A stretch of DNA of 64,000 nucleotides from the NCBI GenBank assembly GCA_040506705.1, contig JBEVWG010000036.1, positions 124,001-188,000 on the forward strand, written 5' to 3'. The notes beneath the pieces were generated by a model that saw only the letters and a program-made list of their open reading frames with translations, made no database searches and was not told the origin of the DNA. The translations under genes and the position numbers were made by a program. The first letter of the stretch is position 1, and every line of letters begins with the position of its first letter. Positions 34,040 to 42,740 of this stretch are shown here, piece by piece. Origin of the DNA: Thiodiazotropha sp040506705 (GTDB lineage Bacteria > Pseudomonadota > Gammaproteobacteria > Chromatiales > Chromatiaceae).

Positions 34040-34933
34040 TTACTTTTTCGCCAGGGATTCCCGGATAAAGCGCTTCCAATCATCAAATCTCTTTTGCAGC
34101 AGCAGCATGCCATCGAAGTAAGGTACTACCTGATTATTACGGATAATCTCCCGGCCCTGAGGGCCCAGGGCAAACTGAATGAAGCGGTCAGACTCCTTGC
34201 TGTTGGGGGCATTCTTGCTGAGTACGAGATAGAGTGGTCGATAGAGCAGATAGTTACCGGTACGGATATTCTCAAAGCTTGGATTCCTACCCTCCAGCTT
34301 GATAATCTTGAGATCCCGTTTGTGGGCACTTGCGATACCGGTGACTGCAATGGCATTGGGATTCACTTCCACGGTCTTCTCCAGAGGGCCTGAAGAGGGG
34401 AAGAGATGCTTACTCTTGAACACGGCTTTGGGGTTTTCGAACAGGTGTTTGCGCAGGGTGTAACCTACTCCTGAGATGTTTCCTTCACGGATCAGCAGTT
34501 CCAATGGCTGATTTTTACCTCCCAGTTGCGACCAGTTTTTGATCTTGCCCTGATAGAGACTGCGTAGTTGCGGCAGGCTGATCGATTCGATGGGATTGGA
34601 TTTATGCACCACAACCACCAGTGCGTCCCAGGCAACAGGAACCATAGTGGCGCCAGCCTCCTCACGGCTCTTATTCAAGGTAAAACGGCATGCCCCGCCG
34701 ATATCCGCCTGCTTGCTCGTTATGGCGCGGATTCCTTTGGTGGCACCCCCCCCGGCGATAGTGATATTGACACCGGATTCCTGCTGATAAGCAGCGGCAA
34801 GATCAGACATAAAGGCGTTGCGGGTTATGCCGCAACCTACCCAGGAGAGCTCCAGTGCCTGGCTGGCGAAGGGAAGCAGGGCGAGTATCAATAGTTGGAC
34901 TGAGTGTAGCTTACGCAAAGCAGGCCTCTTCAT
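34040..34933 (-). CDS. PstS-like phosphate/oxyanion substrate-binding protein
   Basis: The 297-residue periplasmic binding protein has a signal peptide (VQLLILALLPFASQA). Its body follows the PstS plan: WVGCGITRNAFMSDLAAAYQQESGVNITIAGGGATKGI, then DIGGACRFTL, VHKSNPIESISLPQLRSLYQGKIKNWSQLGG and VGYTLRKHLF. The likely ligand is phosphate or a similar oxyanion. No pstCAB or phoU genes are adjacent, so it is an orphan binding protein that may feed a distant transporter or act in sensing. ATG 34933 and TTG 34942 are both possible starts. Confidence 0.8.
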   Translation of the reverse strand: MKRPALRKLHSVQLLILALLPFASQALELSWVGCGITRNAFMSDLAAAYQQESGVNITIAGGGATKGIRAITSKQADIGGACRFTLNKSREEAGATMVPVAWDALVVVVHKSNPIESISLPQLRSLYQGKIKNWSQLGGKNQPLELLIREGNISGVGYTLRKHLFENPKAVFKSKHLFPSSGPLEKTVEVNPNAIAVTGIASAHKRDLKIIKLEGRNPSFENIRTGNYLLYRPLYLVLSKNAPNSKESDRFIQFALGPQGREIIRNNQVVPYFDGMLLLQKRFDDWKRFIRESLAKK

Positions 34934-35259
34934 TATTTTCAAGTGATGTCATGGGCATCCCTGCAATGACTATGTACTTTGGTAGGATATATAGTAGCTA
35001 ATTTTTTGGGGTTGTATGTTGTATAAGGAATTAAACCCCTATTTTAATAATATTAATATTATGAATTTGAACGCCACCTCAAAATGATCTGCATCAGGAA
35101 TGATAGTAATGGGCTCTCTTGCGCGATGGGTAATATCGTACTATGACTTGATGCAGAAAATATTAAAGCAAATTTAATTAAGGTTTTTTTGCATTGGTGT
35201 TTTGATAGAAGTGTTATTAAGTAATTGATATTCAACAAAAACATAGCCAATGAGGCAAT
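34934..35259. other. AT-rich gap upstream of SCO and the PstS-like gene
   Basis: This 326-bp divergent gap has no gene. ATGATCTGCATCAG at 35084-35097 is a degenerate FNR-type palindrome (core TGAT-N4-ATCA) about 165 bp before the SCO start. The rest is AT-rich spacer. Confidence 0.5.
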
Positions 35260-35853
35260 ATGTTCCGAAACTTCCTGATCTTATTCGCTCTGTACATCTC
35301 TGTTTCTTCAACCCTATCAAGTGAAATAACTCAACAAGATGAGGTGCTTGAACTTAGTGGCGATCAATTGGGCGGTGATTTCACCCTGCAATCGAGTCAG
35401 GGTGAATTCTCATTGAAGCAATTGAGAGGCAAGGTGGTATTGATCTACTTTGGCTATACCAAATGTCCTGATGTCTGTCCGACCTCTCTCTCGATATTAT
35501 CCCAGGCATTGAATGAACTCAGTGTAGATGAGTTGAAATCTGTCCAGGGGGTGTTTGTCAGTGTCGATCCCAAGCGGGACAGTTTTCAGGTTCTTGACGA
35601 CTATGTCAGCTACTTCCACCCCAATCTGCTGGGTGTAACCGGCAGTGAGACTGAGATTGCAAAGGTGGCTAAGCGCTATGGCGTGCAATACTCAGAAGTT
35701 AAACTTGAGGGGTCTGCATTTGGTTATGCGGTCAACCACTCCGCAACAACCTATCTGATTACACCGAAGGGTGAGTTGCGGTTTATATTTCCCCATCAAA
35801 CATCCTCAATTGTAATTCTGGAAGGGATTCGTTATGTGCTTGCAGGAAAATGA
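35260..35853 (+). CDS. SCO1/SenC family copper-dependent protein
   Basis: The 197-residue membrane-anchored or periplasmic thioredoxin-fold protein has an N-terminal hydrophobic segment (FLILFALYISVSSTLS). The copper motif CPDVCP lies in YFGYTKCPDVCPTSLSIL, and the distal His lies in YAVNHSATTYLI. SCO proteins deliver copper to the CuA or CuB centre of haem-copper oxidases or act as thiol oxidoreductases. No cytochrome c oxidase gene is in the window. ATG 35260 has GAGG 4 nt upstream. The gene is convergent with ureG, 7 nt apart. Confidence 0.9.
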   Translation: MFRNFLILFALYISVSSTLSSEITQQDEVLELSGDQLGGDFTLQSSQGEFSLKQLRGKVVLIYFGYTKCPDVCPTSLSILSQALNELSVDELKSVQGVFVSVDPKRDSFQVLDDYVSYFHPNLLGVTGSETEIAKVAKRYGVQYSEVKLEGSAFGYAVNHSATTYLITPKGELRFIFPHQTSSIVILEGIRYVLAGK

Positions 35854-35860
35854 TTGCCAA

Positions 35861-36490
35861 CTAAGTATTGAGCATGCCTTGATGTTCTATGAAGTCGATA
35901 ATATCTTGCAGCCCTTCCCCTGTTTTCATGTTGGTAAAGACGAATGGACGTTCTTTACGCATGCGTAAGGTGTCCTCTTTCATCACTTCCAGGGATGCAC
36001 CGACATAAGGTGCAAGATCAATTTTATTGATAATAAGAAGGTCTGAGCGGGTAATGCCCGGACCGCCTTTGCGTGGCATCTTTTCACCTTCGGCCACATC
36101 GAGTACATAGATTGTCAGATCCGCAAGTTCTGGGCTGAAGGTGGCACTGAGATTGTCTCCGCCGCTTTCGATAAACACCAGGTCGAGGTCGGTATGACGC
36201 TCACATAGATCCTCCACAGCTGCGAGGTTCATCGAGGCGTCCTCCCGGATCGCAGTGTGGGGACAACCCCCCGTCTCAACGCCAATGATGCGACTCTCAT
36301 CCAGGGCCTGGCTACGCATTAGAAATTTTGCATCTTCCTGGGTGTAGATATCATTGGTCACCACTGCCAGTTGATAGTTATCACGCATCGCTTTACACAA
36401 GGCATCAAGCAGGGCTGTTTTACCTGAACCGACGGGGCCGCCGACGCCGACTCTCAGGGGGGAGGTTTGGCTCATCTGTTGTTCACTCAA
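35861..36490 (-). CDS. ureG: Urease accessory GTPase UreG
   Basis: The 209-residue SIMIBI-class GTPase loads nickel into apo-urease in complex with UreD and UreF. The P-loop GVGGPVGSGKTALLDAL and the nickel/zinc motif CPH in VETGGCPHTAIREDAS are intact, as are FIESGGDNLSATF and NKIDLAP. The start overlaps the ureF stop by 4 nt (ATGA). It is the last gene of the operon and converges on the SCO gene. Confidence 0.97.
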   Translation of the reverse strand: MSEQQMSQTSPLRVGVGGPVGSGKTALLDALCKAMRDNYQLAVVTNDIYTQEDAKFLMRSQALDESRIIGVETGGCPHTAIREDASMNLAAVEDLCERHTDLDLVFIESGGDNLSATFSPELADLTIYVLDVAEGEKMPRKGGPGITRSDLLIINKIDLAPYVGASLEVMKEDTLRMRKERPFVFTNMKTGEGLQDIIDFIEHQGMLNT

Positions 36491-37173
36491 GATCTGTAAA
36501 TTCGGGTGTATTGGGTTTCATGCAGACAGCTGGCAATTGTCTGTGCCGGAGCGGAGAGACCGATATCATCATCATTCACTGAGAGTCCAATCTGCACCTG
36601 TGATGGGATCAGTTTAATCAGTTGATGTAGAATTCTCTGTCCTGCCATCTGTCCAAGGGGGATGATCTTTACCCCGGACAGCGTCATATTCTCCAGCCAG
36701 CTCCAAAGATATCCTTCAGCAGCCTCAGTCAATTCGATTCCCCAGGCATTGGCCACATAGGCATAGCCAGAAATCTGGTTGCTCTTTAAGTGTGGTAGCC
36801 ACGCATCCGCGAGGGGGATGCCCCATTCCGGTAGCAGAGCCGTTAATGCTCTGGCCCGGTTGCGCTCCTCTTCACGCAGCTCACGGGTCTCACGGCTGGC
36901 AATCAGATAGCGACTCCAGTAGGCGAAACTATCCTGATCTGGTGTGGCGCAAGCCTGGTAGAGTCTGCTCAGTAGCGGTATATCGAGATGGGTCTGGCTG
37001 GTCAGTAGCAGGTTTTCGATCCATTGACGCAGCGTCTCTTCATTCGTTACCCAGCCATCCTCTACTGCCCACTCCAGACCTTGGGAGTAGGCGAAGCTTC
37101 CCAGGGGCAGTGTGGGGCTGACCAGGTGTAACAGGCGCAATTTGGCAAGTCTGTTATCAGTGGCTGTGGTCAT
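36487..37173 (-). CDS. ureF: Urease accessory protein UreF
   Basis: UreF is an all-helical chaperone of about 228 residues that bridges UreD and UreG during nickel activation of urease. The N-terminus LLHLVSPTLPLGSFAYSQGLEWAVEDGWV is the family signature, and the C-terminal SVNDDDIGLSAPAQTIASCLHETQYTRIYRS segment is typical. I prefer ATG 37173 (MTTATDNRLAK), which lies inside the ureE tail in another frame and overlaps it by 17 nt; the open frame continues to 37215. The overlap indicates translational coupling with ureE. Confidence 0.95.
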   Translation of the reverse strand: MTTATDNRLAKLRLLHLVSPTLPLGSFAYSQGLEWAVEDGWVTNEETLRQWIENLLLTSQTHLDIPLLSRLYQACATPDQDSFAYWSRYLIASRETRELREEERNRARALTALLPEWGIPLADAWLPHLKSNQISGYAYVANAWGIELTEAAEGYLWSWLENMTLSGVKIIPLGQMAGQRILHQLIKLIPSQVQIGLSVNDDDIGLSAPAQTIASCLHETQYTRIYRS

Positions 37174-37630
37174 GGCTATGGCCGTGGTGGTGACGCCCCT
37201 GTTCGGCGCTTCCACCGTAGGCGCCGGGTTCCGGTTCGAAGGGGGCTTCTGCGACTACAACCTCAAGTCCCAAACCCGCCAGCATCTCATCCAGAACATG
37301 GTCATGTGGATAGCTGATACGCCCCGGCTCGATCTGCATGGAGACATGACGGTTTCCCAGGTGGTAACAGGCACGTGACAATAGATGGGGGTCAGTGCAC
37401 TCTACTATGGAGAGGGTCTCCTGCGCCGCTTTGATACGGATCACAACGCCAGATTCAGAGGTCAGCAACTCCCCCTCCTTGAGGGTTGTGCCCCGGGGCA
37501 GGAAGAGACCGGCATCCCGACCGTCATCGAGTTTTACCCTGAGTCTGCTTTTGATTCGGTTGTGCAGGGGCAGGGTAAGGGTGGTTTCAATCTTCTCCCC
37601 ATGGGCTATTTTTTTGGTCAGTTTGATCAT
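37157..37630 (-). CDS. ureE: Urease nickel metallochaperone UreE
   Basis: The 157-residue homodimeric nickel carrier has a peptide-binding N-terminal domain (about 1-70, DGRDAGLFLPRGTTLKEG) and a metal-binding C-terminal domain (CYHLGNRHVSMQ, with the interface His). It ends in a His-rich tail, RHHHGHSHDHSH, that should bind several nickel ions. The gene starts 90 nt after ureC; that gap holds a dispersed GC-rich repeat. Confidence 0.95.
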   Translation of the reverse strand: MIKLTKKIAHGEKIETTLTLPLHNRIKSRLRVKLDDGRDAGLFLPRGTTLKEGELLTSESGVVIRIKAAQETLSIVECTDPHLLSRACYHLGNRHVSMQIEPGRISYPHDHVLDEMLAGLGLEVVVAEAPFEPEPGAYGGSAEQGRHHHGHSHDHSH

Positions 37631-37693
37631 TGGCTGTTGGTTTGGTCAGGATAGCTGCATATCACTCTAGTGGTTGAATATTTCAGATCTGCA

Positions 37694-37716
37694 TGGTGCG
37701 ACAGGGCCGCACCCTA
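37694..37716 (-). repeat. Dispersed GTAGGGTG-type repeat between ureC and ureE
   Basis: TGGTGCGACAGGGCCGCACC and the next three bases are, on the minus strand, a TAGGGTGCGGCCCTGTCGCACCA-like element of the same family as 32031 and 45617. It sits inside the urease operon. Confidence 0.65.
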
Positions 37717-37720
37717 ATAT

Positions 37721-39424
37721 TCAGAACAGAAAATATTTTTGTGCCAATGGTAGTGATTCCGCCGGTTCGCAGGTCAACAGAGTGCCGTCAGCTTTGACCT
37801 GGTAGGTTTGCGGGTCGACCTCGATCTCCGGTTGATAGTCATTCAGAATCATCTCTGATTTGTTGACTGAGCGGCACTGGCTGACTGTGCCGATCATCGA
37901 TTTCAGTTGCAACTGCTGATCTACGCCTGCCTCTTTTGCCGCCTGTGAAATGAAGGTCATGCGAGTTGCCTGGCAGGCAGGGCCCAGGGCACCGAACATG
38001 TTTCGGTAGTGGACCGGTTGTGGGGTGGGTATCGAGGCATTGGGGTCTCCCATAGGCGCCGCAGATATCATACCGCCCTTAATAATCAGGCTCGGTTTAA
38101 CACCAAAGAACGCAGGTTTCCAGAGCACCAGATCGGCCAGTTTCCCCACCGCCACTGAGCCCACTTCATGGGCAATGCCATGAGCCAGGGCCGGGTTGAT
38201 GGTGTATTTTGCGATATATCTTCTCGCGCGCAGATTGTCGTGCTGTTTTGGGTCTCCCTCCAGGCTGCCTCGCTGAACCTTCATCTTATGTGCAGTTTGC
38301 CAGGTTCGGGTGATGACCTCGCCGACGCGCCCCATGGCCTGGGAGTCTGAGGCGATCATGGAGAAGGCGCCGAGGTCGTGAAGGATATCTTCGGCGGCAA
38401 TGGTCTCGCGGCGGATTCGTGACTCTGCAAAGGCGACATCCTCTGCGATATTGGGGTCCAGATGGTGACAGACCATCAGCATGTCCAGATGTTCGTCCAC
38501 TGTGTTCACTGTGTAGGGTCGCGTTGGATTGGTCGAGGAGGGCAGAACATGGGCGTGACCACAGGCCTTGATGATGTCCGGTGCATGGCCACCTCCAGCA
38601 CCTTCAGTATGGTAGGTGTGGATGGTGCGCCCTTTCATGGCCGCCAGGGAGTGCTCTACAAAACCGGATTCATTGAGGGTGTCGGTATGAATCGCAACCT
38701 GGACATCATAGTTGTCGGCGACAGTGAGACAGTTATCGATAGCAGCAGGGGTGGTGCCCCAATCTTCATGCAGCTTAAGTCCGATGGCGCCAGCCAGGAT
38801 CTGCTCATTCAGGCCAGCGGGGAGACTGGCATTACCCTTACCCAGATAACCCAGATTCATCGGCAACACTTCAGAGGCTTGCAACATGCGTTGGATATGC
38901 CAGGGACCAGGTGTGCAGGTAGTGGCATTGGTGCCGGTTGCAGGTCCGGTTCCGCCACCGAGCATGGTGGTCACCCCGGACATCAGCGCATCCTCCACTT
39001 GCTGTGGGCAGATGAAGTGAATATGGGAGTCGATGCCACCGGCAGTGAGGATGGAGCCCTCTCCGGCAATGGCCTCGGTGCCAGGACCAATGATGATATT
39101 CACGCCGGGTTGGATATCCGGGTTACCCGCCTTGCCGATGCCACTGATACGTCCGTTCTTGATGCCAATATCGGCCTTTACAACCCCCCAGTGATCGAGG
39201 ATCAGGGCGTTTGTGATGACTGTATCTGCGGTCTCGGCGCTGCTGAGCTGGCTCTGCCCCATGCCGTCGCGGATAACTTTACCACCACCAAATTTTACCT
39301 CGTCACCATACTGGGTATGGTCTTGTTCCACTTCTATGAAGAGCTCGCTGTCCCCAAGGCGAACCCGGTCTCCAACGGTAGCGCCATACATCTCCGCATA
39401 GGCTTTTTTGCTGATGCTGCTCAT
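37721..39424 (-). CDS. ureC: Urease subunit alpha (catalytic)
   Basis: The 567-residue nickel amidohydrolase converts urea to ammonia and carbamate. The metal-site motifs are all present: HIHFICPQQ (His-x-His), GLKLHEDWGTTP (carbamylated Lys), IHTDTLNE, HTYHTEGAGGGHAPDI and ASDSQAMGRVGE. The mobile flap Cys-His pair lies in LMVCHHLD. The gene begins 3 nt after the ureAB fusion. No residue needed for catalysis appears to be missing. Confidence 0.98.
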   Translation of the reverse strand: MSSISKKAYAEMYGATVGDRVRLGDSELFIEVEQDHTQYGDEVKFGGGKVIRDGMGQSQLSSAETADTVITNALILDHWGVVKADIGIKNGRISGIGKAGNPDIQPGVNIIIGPGTEAIAGEGSILTAGGIDSHIHFICPQQVEDALMSGVTTMLGGGTGPATGTNATTCTPGPWHIQRMLQASEVLPMNLGYLGKGNASLPAGLNEQILAGAIGLKLHEDWGTTPAAIDNCLTVADNYDVQVAIHTDTLNESGFVEHSLAAMKGRTIHTYHTEGAGGGHAPDIIKACGHAHVLPSSTNPTRPYTVNTVDEHLDMLMVCHHLDPNIAEDVAFAESRIRRETIAAEDILHDLGAFSMIASDSQAMGRVGEVITRTWQTAHKMKVQRGSLEGDPKQHDNLRARRYIAKYTINPALAHGIAHEVGSVAVGKLADLVLWKPAFFGVKPSLIIKGGMISAAPMGDPNASIPTPQPVHYRNMFGALGPACQATRMTFISQAAKEAGVDQQLQLKSMIGTVSQCRSVNKSEMILNDYQPEIEVDPQTYQVKADGTLLTCEPAESLPLAQKYFLF

Positions 39425-39427
39425 ATA

Positions 39428-40066
39428 TTACTCCTCCAGTGGACCCATGACGGCGCCATTAAAGCCATATACCTCTCGCTTGCCGGCAAAGGCTACCAGG
39501 GTGACTTCCCGGGTTTGACCTGGTTCGAAGCGTACCGCTGTTCCGGCTGCGATATCGAGCCGGTAACCTCTTGCCTGCTCCCTGTCGAAGCTGAGGGCTG
39601 GATTGGTTTCGGCAAAGTGGTAGTGGGATCCGACCTGTATCGGGCGATCTCCAGTATTGGCTACAGAGAGCGTGACCCTATCCCGCCCTTCATTCAGCTG
39701 CCGCTCTCCAGGCATGGTGATGGTCTCACCTGGGACGATAGTGTCCTCCTGACCTCTGGCAGAGGGGAGGATGGGATCATGGACGGTTACCAGCTTGGTG
39801 CCATCTGGAAATGTGGCTTCCACTTGAACCTCATGGATCATCTCAGAGATGCCTGGCATCACATCGTCGCCGCTTAACAGGGTGCGGCCGAAGTCCATCA
39901 GCTGGGCAACGGTCTGCCCCTCTCTTGCACCTTCCAGGATGGCGCAGCTGATATAGGCCATCGCTTCCGGATAGTTGAGTTTGAGGCCCTTCTCCTTACG
40001 CCGCTCCGCCAGCAGTCCGGCAGTAAACAGCAGCAGCTTGTCTTTTTCTCTGGGAGTAAGCTCCAC
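39428..40066 (-). CDS. Fused urease gamma and beta subunits (UreA-UreB)
   Basis: A single 212-residue chain joins two subunits that are separate in most proteobacteria. Residues 1-100 are UreA (MELTPREKDKLLLFTAGLLAERRKEKG, ISEMIHEVQVEATFPDGTKLVTVHDPI). Residues about 109-212 are UreB (VPGETITMPGE...VANTGDRPIQVGSHYHFAETNPAL...GKREVYGFNGAVMG). The fusion resembles the gamma-beta subunit of Helicobacter and some other ureases. It forms the scaffold around UreC. It is encoded 22 nt after ureD and 3 nt before ureC. Confidence 0.95.
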   Translation of the reverse strand: MELTPREKDKLLLFTAGLLAERRKEKGLKLNYPEAMAYISCAILEGAREGQTVAQLMDFGRTLLSGDDVMPGISEMIHEVQVEATFPDGTKLVTVHDPILPSARGQEDTIVPGETITMPGERQLNEGRDRVTLSVANTGDRPIQVGSHYHFAETNPALSFDREQARGYRLDIAAGTAVRFEPGQTREVTLVAFAGKREVYGFNGAVMGPLEE

Positions 40067-40088
40067 GTTGCGCTCCTCGATTGTCGGT

Positions 40089-40922
40089 TTATGTGTTCCA
40101 GACCCGCGGTTCGCAGGCAGGTCGGTTCAGTATGATGGGTCTTAGATCTTTCCAAATTCGTTTGAAAAGATTCCTGACCTGTTCGGTAGAGTCACCGAGA
40201 TAGCGGGCGATCAACACGCCATCGGTGTGAGTGATACCCAGTCGCCGATTATCATCAGCATCGATCAGGGTACGGATTCTGTTGATCAATGTGGCATCGT
40301 CCAGTGTGGCATAGAGGGAAGCTACAACCGGATCTCCCCGAAGAGCGGCACTACCAGTCAAACCAGTTTCGCCTTGAACTGCCATCCGTTCAATCAACAG
40401 AGGGTGGTCATCCCGCCATAGAGCGAATTTGAAAATCGCTTTTCCATGATCGAATCGTTCGTTGATTGTTGGACGACCCAGACAGTTTATCTCCCAGCCG
40501 ATAAATTGTGCCTGGCTATCCAGCCTGACCTGAGTAGAGATGGTCACCTCAGCACCAGGAAAGAGAATATTCTCCTGCGGGAACCACTCAAGTGACCCGC
40601 CTGAGACATTGAGGTGTTGCTGTTGCTGTGCTGTCGGGCCGCAGGAGCGGTAGAACTTGCCAGCACCAGGGGTGGTGATCAGGGCATTGGCGTTGTCTGC
40701 TACATCGACATGAATATCCAGGGTGTCACCACCCACTACACCACCAGGTGGATGGAGTAGATAGACATGACAGAGATCCTCTTCAGGATAGAAGGCCCGT
40801 TGTACCGACAGTGGGCCGTGCCGGTAGCGTTCGGCCAGTATGGTTTTGTTCGGTGTGCTACGAAATCCAAGTCTAAGTCGAGCCTGCCAACCAGGGGCTG
40901 TTTTACTTAATGCACTTTGCAT
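40089..40922 (-). CDS. ureD: Urease accessory protein UreD
   Basis: This 277-residue beta-rich scaffold binds apo-urease and recruits UreF-UreG for nickel delivery. Family motifs include LILGFRSTPNKTILAERY-like start segments, LLHPPGGVVGGDTLDI, ALITTPGAGKFYRS and LEWFPQENILFPGA. The product starts MQSALSKTAPGWQARLRLGF. It follows the small His-containing membrane protein gene by about 63 nt and precedes ureAB, the usual position at the head of the urease genes. Confidence 0.95.
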   Translation of the reverse strand: MQSALSKTAPGWQARLRLGFRSTPNKTILAERYRHGPLSVQRAFYPEEDLCHVYLLHPPGGVVGGDTLDIHVDVADNANALITTPGAGKFYRSCGPTAQQQQHLNVSGGSLEWFPQENILFPGAEVTISTQVRLDSQAQFIGWEINCLGRPTINERFDHGKAIFKFALWRDDHPLLIERMAVQGETGLTGSAALRGDPVVASLYATLDDATLINRIRTLIDADDNRRLGITHTDGVLIARYLGDSTEQVRNLFKRIWKDLRPIILNRPACEPRVWNT

Positions 40923-40985
40923 CTTGCTCTCTGTCCTGGCTGGCAGTGTCGAACCAAGTCTGAATGGACGGGGCTGCGGCTGTTT

Positions 40986-41174
40986 TTAGCGATCCTCGTC
41001 CCGCTTCTTATTTGCCAGCAGATGCCTGAATCCAAAGAAGAGAGGCAAGCCGATGGCCAGTACGAGCAACAGGTGTTCAATGAAATGGTCCGTTGAAGAT
41101 GGGCCGTGATGTGCCATCGCTGCGCTGCTGAAAAGGGCGAGCAGTGTGAGGTAGAGCATGCCAAGGTTCTTCAT
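40986..41174 (-). CDS. Small membrane protein in the urea operon
   Basis: The protein has 62 residues: a signal-peptide-like N-terminus (MLYLTLLALFSSAAMA), a His-rich patch AHHGPSSTDHFIEH and one transmembrane helix LLLVLAIGLPLFFGF, with a charged tail. The pattern DHFIEHLLLVLAIGL loosely recalls a segment of HupE/UreJ nickel permeases (HPxxGxDHLLAM-type), but the protein is far shorter. It lies 23 nt after urtE and 63 nt before ureD, so it is inside the operon. I do not recognise it as a named family; a role in nickel or membrane assembly would be a guess. Confidence 0.75.
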   Translation of the reverse strand: MKNLGMLYLTLLALFSSAAMAHHGPSSTDHFIEHLLLVLAIGLPLFFGFRHLLANKKRDEDR

Positions 41175-41197
41175 GATAATCAGGCTCCTTAAAGGCG

Positions 41198-41893
41198 TTA
41201 AACAGTCAGGTATTGTCGAATCAGGTCATCGTTGAGATTTTCCATCTCCCCTGTGGCAACCTGACGTCCTCGATCCAGTATGCAGAATCGATCAGCCACC
41301 TTGCGGGCAAATGGAAGCTTCTGTTCAACCAGTAATACCGTCAAACCGATCTCCCGATTCAGTCTAATTATGATATCACCAATCTCTTGTACAATATTAG
41401 GTTGAATTCCTTCAGTTGGCTCGTCAAGTATCAATAGTTTTGGATCGATAACCAAGGCACGTCCGATTGCCAGCTGCTGTTGTTGACCACCTGAGAGATC
41501 TCCTCCCTTTCTATCGAGCATCTCTTTGAGTACTGGGAAGAGTTCAAAGATAAAATCGGGCACCTTATTTCTGTCTGTTTTACGCACAGGCAATCCAATG
41601 CGCAGATTCTCCTCTACAGTGAGCATGGGAAAAATCTGCCGACCTTGTGGCACATAACCAATGCCCATCGGCGCCCTCTGCTCAGTTATCAGTCTACTGA
41701 TGTTCTCGCCACTGAAGCGGATTTCACCGGATTTGATAGGCAGCAGCCCCATTACACATTGCAGTAGTGTGGTCTTGCCTACCCCGTTACGACCCATCAA
41801 GCAGGTGCACTGGCCTTGTGGTACTTCCAGATCCAGATCCCACAAGGTATGAGATTCACCATAGAACTGATTGAGTTTTTCAATCTTCAACAT
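41198..41893 (-). CDS. urtE: Urea ABC transporter ATP-binding protein UrtE
   Basis: The 231-residue ATPase belongs to the branched-chain-amino-acid-type (LivF-like) family. Walker A is GRNGVGKTTLLQ, the signature is LSGGQQQQLAIGRAL and Walker B is LLILDEPTEGIQPNIV. With UrtD it powers high-affinity urea import by UrtBC. It is encoded 4 nt after urtD and 23 nt before the small membrane protein gene. Confidence 0.95.
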   Translation of the reverse strand: MLKIEKLNQFYGESHTLWDLDLEVPQGQCTCLMGRNGVGKTTLLQCVMGLLPIKSGEIRFSGENISRLITEQRAPMGIGYVPQGRQIFPMLTVEENLRIGLPVRKTDRNKVPDFIFELFPVLKEMLDRKGGDLSGGQQQQLAIGRALVIDPKLLILDEPTEGIQPNIVQEIGDIIIRLNREIGLTVLLVEQKLPFARKVADRFCILDRGRQVATGEMENLNDDLIRQYLTV

Positions 41894-41897
41894 GGAA

Positions 41898-42740
41898 TCA
41901 ACCCTCCCCCTGCTCGCCGAGATAGACCTCTACCACCCGGGGATCGTTCTGTACTTCATTCATACTCCCTTCAGCCAAGACACTACCCTGGTGTAGTACG
42001 GTTACCTTACGTGCAATGGATCGCACAAAGTCCATATCATGCTCCACTACCACCACTGAATGTTGTCCAGCCAGGGAGGTAAGTAACTCTGCAGTGCGAT
42101 CCATCTCCTGGTGGGTCATTCCTGCAACAGGTTCATCGACCAGCAGTAATTTAGGGTTCTGCATCAGCAACATGCCAATCTCCAGCCACTGCTTCTGACC
42201 ATGGGAGAGGGAGCCGGCCAGTTGATGCCGGTTCTGCTGAAGGCCGATGGTTTCAAGCACCTCTTCGATATGCTCCCTTTGCTGCGGATTCAGCTGAGCA
42301 ATCAGGGTCGGCCAGACACGCTTGTCACCGGCCATCGCGAGTTCCAGGTTTTCGAACAGTGTATGGGATTCAAATACAGTGGGTTTCTGAAATTTTCGTC
42401 CGATACCTGCCTGGGCGATCTCCGGTTCACTGAGATGCAACAGATCGATGTTCTGTCCGAAAAAGGCGCTGCCGGTATCGGGCCGGGTTTTGCCAGTGAT
42501 GATATCCATCATGGTGGTCTTGCCTGCGCCATTGGGTCCAATGATGCAGCGCAGCTCACCGGCATCGATATAGAGATTGAGGTTGTTGATCGCCTTGAAG
42601 CCATCAAAGCTCACAGAGATATCTTCCAGATAGAGAATGGTACCGTGGGAGATATCCACCTCAAGACCGGATGTCTGCATCATGAAATCAAACACCCGGT
42701 CACGGCGCATGGAGTCACGTAGTTGATCGAGGGCCTTCAT
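41898..42740 (-). CDS. urtD: Urea ABC transporter ATP-binding protein UrtD
   Basis: The 280-residue LivG-like ATPase has Walker A GPNGAGKTTMMD, a SLSHGQKQWLEIGML signature and Walker B LLLVDEPVAGMTHQEM, a combination typical of UrtD. A 30-residue N-terminal extension precedes the ATPase fold. Its start overlaps the urtC stop by 4 nt. Confidence 0.95.
   Translation of the reverse strand: MKALDQLRDSMRRDRVFDFMMQTSGLEVDISHGTILYLEDISVSFDGFKAINNLNLYIDAGELRCIIGPNGAGKTTMMDIITGKTRPDTGSAFFGQNIDLLHLSEPEIAQAGIGRKFQKPTVFESHTLFENLELAMAGDKRVWPTLIAQLNPQQREHIEEVLETIGLQQNRHQLAGSLSHGQKQWLEIGMLLMQNPKLLLVDEPVAGMTHQEMDRTAELLTSLAGQHSVVVVEHDMDFVRSIARKVTVLHQGSVLAEGSMNEVQNDPRVVEVYLGEQGEG

Noticed and set aside
38462..39877. 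A 471-codon open frame antisense to ureC and ureAB
   Set aside because: It is a shadow of the strongly conserved urease genes on the other strand; it has no ribosome site or family motif.
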